NCBI GenBank assembly: GCA_037179335.1
Contig: JAKZHN010000009.1
Location: forward strand, 1,116,001-1,180,000
Origin: Cyclaneusma minus
Taxonomy: Eukaryota > Ascomycota > Leotiomycetes > Marthamycetales > Marthamycetaceae
Length of the DNA: 64,000 bases
Direction: 5' to 3'
Part shown: piece by piece, positions 57,201-64,000 of the stretch
Numbering within the stretch: position 1 is the stretch's first letter
How the letters are laid out: each line of letters begins with the position of its first letter
Program-made: the position numbers and the translations under genes
Notes under the pieces: model-generated
Seen by the model: only the letters and a program-made list of their open reading frames with translations
Told to the model about the DNA's origin: nothing
The model's database searches: none

Positions 57201-60200
57201 ATGGGTCTTCAACACACTGGCTTTGATGCGGAAAAGACAAGGTTATTCCTTCCAATAAGTCGAGAATAAGCTTGTAGACTTCCATGTCGAAGAGAAGGTC
57301 AGCACGCAGGTAGGTTTAAATAGCTCTTCGACTGCAACTTGGAAGCAGTGCCTGTTAACCATAGATAAAATGTCAGGTTCCTTGAATCACGATAGAAATG
57401 ATTCAACCGACAGCAGCAAATACCTTTCGGGTGTGGCCACTCATCAGACCCTTTTTCTTTTTTCGCCTCAAAAAATTCCTTACCAAACTAGATGTGATTC
57501 ATTATGGGCAGCCGAAGGGCCTGCGGATATGGGAATCGTTGAAGGAAAAACTGCTTTCACATCTTCCCTCGCCTCGAATTTGTTTTGCGTGGCCAAGAAG
57601 GTGGTGTGGGGAGGGGACCTTAAATAGCCTTTCGACTTTAACACAGTGCCCATTTAAAGAAACTGAGTTCGTACAACAGTGATAGGAACGATCGCATCGA
57701 CAGCAGCATGTACACTTCGGAGGTGGCTATTCATCAGACCCTCTTCCCGCCAAAAAAGCCCCTGTGAGAAAATCAATTCATCCCAGGAAGTCGAGAGGCT
57801 TGGGGCATGCCGCATGAGTAGGTAACGCTATAGAAAAGGCTGGCTGGCTGTCACATCTGGCGTTATACTGAATAATGTTGCTTGGTCTAGAAAAGTGGAT
57901 GGGGAGGGACCTTAAATAGCTATTCGGTCGCAAGCGATGCTCATTATTGAGAAAAGCTGAATTCGCCCGACAAATGACAGAAGCAGGTACTTTCGGGGAT
58001 GGCTACTGGCCAAAATCATTTCGCCAAAAAACCTCTTTGAGAGAATGCAATCAATTCTAGAAATTCGAGACGACTGGAGGTATGGTAATAGCGCACCGCA
58101 CTAGAAAAAGCCGAATTCCATCACATGACATTGTGGTGACCTGACATCTCTCGTCTTCTCATAACCAAGAGATGGCTGCAGGAAGAGATTTTAAATAGCT
58201 TTGAGACCAGTAGCAATACGAAACATGGAATTTATTATTCAATAAGACGGTGATATTGAGTTCACACGACGGTGACAACAACTAATGACTGTCGCGCATA
58301 AGGTCGGCGATAGCCGTTGCCCAGACTCATGGCTGAAGTAGCCAAAGAGCTCGCTAATAGGAAACTCGAAGGAATCAGGATCTAGACATCCGTTCTGGCA
58401 TAGACAAGGCATTTTCCGTTCTCCCACCATTGTAATCGACATCAGAGTGTGTTCCATGTCCAAAAATTCAGTGCAGTACGAGGTCCTTAAATAGTTGTTC
58501 GATCGCAAACTAGGTGTGCTACCTATTGAGAAATTCCAAGCTCGCACGACGATGACAGAAGTGACTGACAGTCGAACAGACAGTCAGAGGTGGCCACCAG
58601 CTCTATGAGTTCTTGTAGTCGTTGTTTTCGCCAAGAAGCCCCTATCAGAAGTCAGAACGTGCAATTCGCCGCTAGAAATCGAGGGAACTTGCAGATGGTA
58701 TGGAGCAGGCTCCTATGGCGCGTCACTTCAATCCATCTTCTCTTGGACGGTCAGAGGGTGCGGGAGAGGGTGTTAATAGCTTCTCGACCGCAAGCGATAG
58801 GAGGTAGGCACTTACTATACATGAGAACGATAAGAGTGAGTTCGAACGACGGTGATAGAAACTGCTGACAGCAGCAGGTATGATCGGGGGCGAGCCAGAC
58901 TGGTAACTTTACTGGAGATGGAAACTCATACCTGAAACCGAAAGCGTAGTTTGGTTCAGGACGCCTAAGGGCTTGAAGATGTAGGCTTGGGGTTGAGATG
59001 TCGGATGTCCATTTTTCCACCCTCACATCATGTATTTCAAGGGTTGACTTCAGTTTCAGGGTATCCAAAGAAGGTGGCGGGGAGTGGGGTTTATATAGTT
59101 TTACGGCCGCAAACAGGGCGAATACGGTATTGCTTCCTGCTGAGAAAGTCTAAGCTTGCACGATGGTGACAGCACCAGATGACAGTTGTTCCTATATTTG
59201 AGGTGGACACCAGCCAGCGGCAGAGCTTTACTACAGAAACTTCAAACACGACATCTAGGCGAGTCAGGAAGTCAAAGAAAGGATCTGAAGATGTTGGCAT
59301 TCAGCATGTCAAAGACAGACGTCCATCTCTCTCTCCTTCCGTCGTATGCTGAAATGATGGCTTTGGTTCTTGTCGAAACAAGGTTGCAGGGAGATGTCCT
59401 TAAATAGTTTTTCGACCGTAAGCACTGTCTCCCAAAGTCCCATTGAGAAAGTCCATACCCGAACGACAGTCACAGTACCGAACGACAGTCGCTTCTACCC
59501 CCAGGGATTGTCATTAGCCAGACTTACATTTTCACCAAAGAGGCCTCTGTCAGAAAATGTAATTCATTCCACAAATTGCGTGGATTTGTGGATGCTGATA
59601 CCGGTACCGCAAATGCAAGTTCCCAGTTCCCGCACACTGGCAGTGATCCCTTCAGGTTCGTCTCATGTGCAGGAAAATTTTGCAGGGAGAACCCTTATAT
59701 AGATATCACCAAGCTTTCATCGCAAGCATCTCACTTCCTACTATGAATACCCGAGTCCGAATGACGGTGTCAAACACAATTGATAGCAGTATATACAATT
59801 GGGGGTGGCTCCTAGCCAGTCTCACGCTTTCGCCAAAGAAACGATGGTTGGAAAGTGTGATCCATCTCAGAGGCTACGAGTTTTTGGAAATGTTGATACC
59901 GGTACAGCATTCAACAGATGTAGATTGCAGACTTCCAGTCCTCCCACCATGACGGGGGGGCAGACTGTCTGATGTTCATGTCTGAGAAAAGGCTACAGGG
60001 AGAGGGCTTTATATAGATTTTCGACTGCAAATAGTGCTTCTTATCGAAAATTCCAGATTCGCTTGACGGTGACGGCACGGAACAACAGTCGCACTTAGGT
60101 TCGGAGGTAGCTACTAGCCAGCGTCACGCCTTCGCTAAAGAAAGCCAGACCTAAAAAAATAGTTTGGCTTAGGGACGTGTAGGGGACTTGAAGATTTTGA

Positions 60201-63200
60201 CACAGATGTTTGGTATAGAAAATGCAGGCTTCTACCCCATAGGTCCTTTCTTTAGCGTTGGGTTTTGTGCCAATGAAGATCCTAAGAAGAAATCCTCATA
60301 TAGCTTTTGGATTGCATGCACTGGGTACCAGCGAGAAAAACAGGTTCGCGCCGACACACGACGGTGATCGCACTGAATGACAGTCGTCCACACGGCCAGC
60401 GGTGACGACTAGCCAGACTCACGATTTCAGGGCCAGATTTGAAGGTGTAGTTTGGCCCAGAGAAATTTAGGGGATTTGGAGAAGTTGACAATGACACGGC
60501 GTTTGGTACAGAAAAAGCAGGCTTCTACCCCTTCCACTCTCTCTTTGGGATCTTTCTTTAGTGCCTAAAGAAGGTCGTAAGAAGAGGGGTTTATATAGCT
60601 TTCGACCGCAAGCAATGCTTACGTGTAAGAAAAACTCTGTCCACACGATGGTGACGGAATGGAACGACAGTCGCACCTACATTCAGGGGTGGATATCAGC
60701 CAGACTCACAGTTTTCCATTGCTCTACTCAAAACAGCCAGATTTGAAACTATGCTTTGATACAGGACGCCCAAGAATCCGAAAGACATGTACTTCGGCAT
60801 GGAAAACAGGCCCCCACACTCTCTATTTCCATAAGATTGCGTCCACTGCTGTGTGTCACATGCCCACGAAGAGGCTGTAAGGTGTGGGGCTTATATAGCT
60901 TTGGACCACAAGCACTGCTTATCGTGAGAAACTCCAAGTTCGCACGACAGTGACGAAAATGATGGAAGGTAGCACTTACGCTCGGGGTTGGCTACTAGTC
61001 ACACTCATGCGTTGGTCAAAGAAACACACTCCAAAATGATTTGAGTCGATATTGAGAGGATGTCAAGATATCAGCCTCGCTGATGGCGAAGACAGACCTC
61101 TACTTCTTTCCGCTCCGATCGCAGCGGATCGAAACTTCCTGAATTCTTGCTCAAGAATGGGCGGTGAGGTGTGGGCTTTATATAACTATTGGACCGCGGT
61201 TTGTTTGGATTGCTGGTAGGTACCCAAGAAAAAGCAGAGTTCGACGGGCGAAAGCAAGAGTGATGAGCACTCGACAGCAGCACACAAGTTTGGGGGTAGC
61301 TAAAGTGCTATTAGATAGTGTAACTCCAACTAGAGAATCTAGATGGGTCAGAAAGTCGAAGATATTTAAAGACATTCGCTTCGGAATAGGAAAGCAAGTG
61401 TTCATTTCTTCGAACTTTCATCGCAAATGGTCAAACATAAATTCTTGTTTCTTGTCCGAGAACAGGTTGTGGGGAAAGGGCTTTATATAGCTTTTCGACC
61501 GCAAGCAATGACCCCCTAACGAGAAATACCGAGTTCGCACGGCGGTGCCAGAAACGACTGACAGCCAGCTCCATTCAGCGGTGGCCACTAGCCAGACTAA
61601 CAATTTTACTCACAAAACCAGAATCCGCAAAATGCAAACGATGTTTGCTTCACGATGTCAAGAGGATGTGAAGATCTCAACTTCGACATGGCGAAGGCGG
61701 GCCCCCATTCCCCCTATTCCCATGGGCTATGGGCGATTGAAATCTGATTTTATGTTCAAGAAGAGACCATAAGGTGCGGGCTTTATATAGCTGTAAGATG
61801 TTGAACTACGACTTCCAACGGGCAAGGAGTGCTTTCTGAGAAAGGCAGAGTGCAAATGACGGTTGCGAAAGCCCTCGACAGCAGCATATAAGCTTGGGGG
61901 TGGCCACTAGCCAGATTCGTGGTTTCTCACGGATTTTCTGAAGGAGTTTCAACTACCTAAAAAGTATAGCTGGGTTTAGGACGCCGAGAGCATGTGCAGA
62001 TGTTGACTTTGGGATCAGAAAGACAGGCAAGCACGCTTTACTCTGATCCAAATCATGAGATGTTTGCGTATTGACTTTGTTTCATGCCCAAGAAAAGGGC
62101 ATGAGGTATGGGCTTTATATAGCTGTTGGACTGCGATTTGTTTCGATTGCTTGCTATCCAATATCCATGAAAAAGCAGTGTAAACGGCAGTAGAAGGAAG
62201 CTTCCAACAGCAGTCTGTATTCAGGGATGGATGGTAGTGACTAGCCAGCGTCACGAGTTCATTGGAGAAAGGCTATGCCGTAAAGTGTATGTGGCTCCAG
62301 AACCTCTAGGGAATCTGAAGATCTTGGCTTAGGTACCAGAAATCGCAGGACTTCGGTTTCTCTCGACTCCCATGAGGGTGAGGTTGCGGTCAGGCGGGCT
62401 TAGGATCAGGAACAGGCTGTGAGATATGGGCTTTTTATAGCTGCAGAATTGCGAACCACACGGAATGCCTGTCAAAAAATGGCTGAAATCACAGGGGGCG
62501 AGCGACGGTAGCTGAATTTTTTGACAGCAGCATATGTTTAGGGGTGGGCGGCGATTACGAGCCAGACTCACGCTTTCGCCAGAAACACCACTGCCAGAAA
62601 GTATACATCGGTTGTCACGTCGAGGGAATTTGAAGATGGTGGCTTGGGTACGGAAAAGAAAGGACTTTGTTTCTCCATATTCCAATAGTGGGCCGTCGAG
62701 GATACTGGGTTTTTGCTCCAAAGAAAGCTGTGAGGTGTGGCCTTTATATGGCCATTGACCTGCAATTCACAAAGGAGTGTTTGTTGTCCAAGAAACGCAG
62801 AGTGCGGGCGACGGTAGCAGAGTCCCCCGACAACAGCACATACTCATAGGTGGCTCACCCCCGCCAAACTCATGCTCTCTTCAAGAAAACCACTACCAGA
62901 AAGCATAGCCCTATTCAAGACCCCGAGCTCATTTGAAGCTATTAGCTTTAGGGCATACCGTGTGAAAGACAGGCCTTTGTTTCTTCCTATTGCAACCACA
63001 GTTACTGCTCCATCTGGGAATTCAGTTTCTTGCCCAAAAAGAAACTATGAGGAGCGGGCTTTATATAACTCCCTGAATTGCGATTCCCCAAAAAACGCTT
63101 TCTTTTTCTCAAGCAAAGTATAAACAACGGCAGCAAAAGCCCTCGACAGCAACACATATTCAGGGATGCCTCACCCCCACGCTTTCATCAAACAAACACC

Positions 63201-64000
63201 ACGACCCAAAGTCCAGCAAAGTTCAAACCATCAAAGGGTCCTAAACACGTCGGCTTCCGTTTGGGAAAGGCAGGCTTTCACTTCTCCCTATTGCAGATAG
63301 ATGGCGCAGAAGGATGGCACGCGCGTTTCATACTCAAGAAAGGGCTGTAAAGTGTGGGCGTTATATAGCTTCCTGCATTGCGATTTCCAGAGAATGCTCG
63401 TCAACGAAAAGCAGAGTGTGAAGGACAGTAGCAGCATTCTTTGACGGCAGCGCATATTCAAGCGTGGCTTACTCCCGCCAGACTCACGCTTTCGGCAAGG
63501 AAATTACGATCAAAAGTGTAGTTTTCATGTTTTGATTCGGAGAGTCTGGCGGATTCGAATATTGTGGGCTTGGCTATGGAAAAGGCATCTATCTCACTAT
63601 CTCGCTCTGTACCAGTCGTAGTCGTTGCTGTGTTCCCCACGCTTTCGTGCTCAAATGCAGACTGTAGGGTGTGGGCATTATATAGCTTTTCCACCGCAAG
63701 GCTCGGTTCACCACTGAGGGAAAGAAAGGGTGTAAAGGACGGCAGCAAAAGCCCTCAACAGCAGCGTACATTCAGGGTGGCTACCAACCAACGCCACCTC
63801 TTTGCCTTAAAAGACATCAGACCAGAAAGTGTAGCTCGACACATGATATCAAGACGATGTCAAGATATTTGCTTTGGTATGGAAGGTGGCAGGCCTCGGT
63901 TTCCTCCTGCTCCCATTCGAGCGTGGTTCGAATAAGATGTTTCATGCTTAGAAAGAGGCTGTGAGGTGTGGGGTTTATATAGCTTTTACATAGAGCGCTT
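57200..64000 (+). repeat. Regular ~303-bp tandem repeat array, region C
   Basis: Twenty-three TATA-like boxes recur at 57315, 57619, 57911, 58190, 58486, 58771, 59091, 59399, 59694, 60007, 60295, 60591, 60891, 61177, 61481, 61781, 62113, 62431, 62741, 63059, 63360, 63677 and 63973. The first to last distance, 6658 bp over 22 steps, gives a mean of about 303 bp. Each unit reads, in order: (T)TTATATAGC; TTTTCGACCGCAAGCA; GAGTTCGCACGACGGTGACAGA; CGACAGCAGCACAT or TGACAGTCGC; GGTGGCTACTAGCCAGACTC followed by ACGCTTTCGCCAAAGAAA; a variable middle; and AAGAAGAGGCTGTGAGGTGTGGG. Copies are diverged (many substitutions and small indels) but colinear. There is no long reading frame; the longest runs are about 120 codons and include stops at the same place. 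The array continues to the end of the window. Confidence 0.85.

Overview
The window is nuclear DNA of a filamentous ascomycete (Pezizomycotina; a Dothideomycete is my best guess, not proven). The evidence is short introns (about 50-120 nt) with clear branch points, CT-rich promoters, a HET-domain gene, a GDS1-type winged-helix protein and typical fungal versions of SEY1, OMS1 and ETF-QO. I see no CRISPR array, rRNA or confident tRNA.

Layout: (1) 1-2250 holds no credible gene, but has degenerate units with TATA-box-like sequences. (2) 2.4-47.6 kb is a gene block with housekeeping and accessory genes on both strands: RNase H2A (-), SEY1 (-), a Cys-rich/E2 ubiquitin-conjugating protein (+), a PAM2-like/F-box-like repeat protein (-), a charged nuclear protein (-), mitochondrial succinyl-CoA ligase beta (+), a HET-domain gene with an in-frame stop (+), a small secreted Asn-rich protein (-), ETF-QO (+), a GDS1-type protein (-), OMS1-like methyltransferase (-), a divergently paired RS-like protein (+), an NFKBIL1-like protein (+), a small membrane protein (+), two broken gene relics and a CorA-type transporter (-). 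(3) 48.5-64 kb is a large non-coding array of degenerate ~300-bp units, all in the same orientation. One small intact gene sits inside it at 53.3 kb.

Functionally, LSC2, ETF-QO and OMS1 belong to mitochondrial energy metabolism and biogenesis. RNase H2A, the RS-like protein, the PAM2-like protein and the GDS1-type protein act on nucleic acids or gene expression. SEY1 shapes the ER. There is no biosynthetic cluster.

The most unusual object is the array at 48.5-64 kb. In its left part, at least seven units have a TATA box followed, at a nearly constant 37-40 nt, by a CT tract and a CCAAG/CCAGG/CTCAAG site, which is the layout of a fungal RNA polymerase II core promoter. In the right part, 23 TATA-like boxes recur about every 303 bp together with a conserved near-palindrome around TGGCTACTAGCCA. 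This looks like a serial array of promoter-like or short transcription units. Its function is unknown to me. Exon boundaries below were worked out by hand from splice signals, frame and protein continuity.
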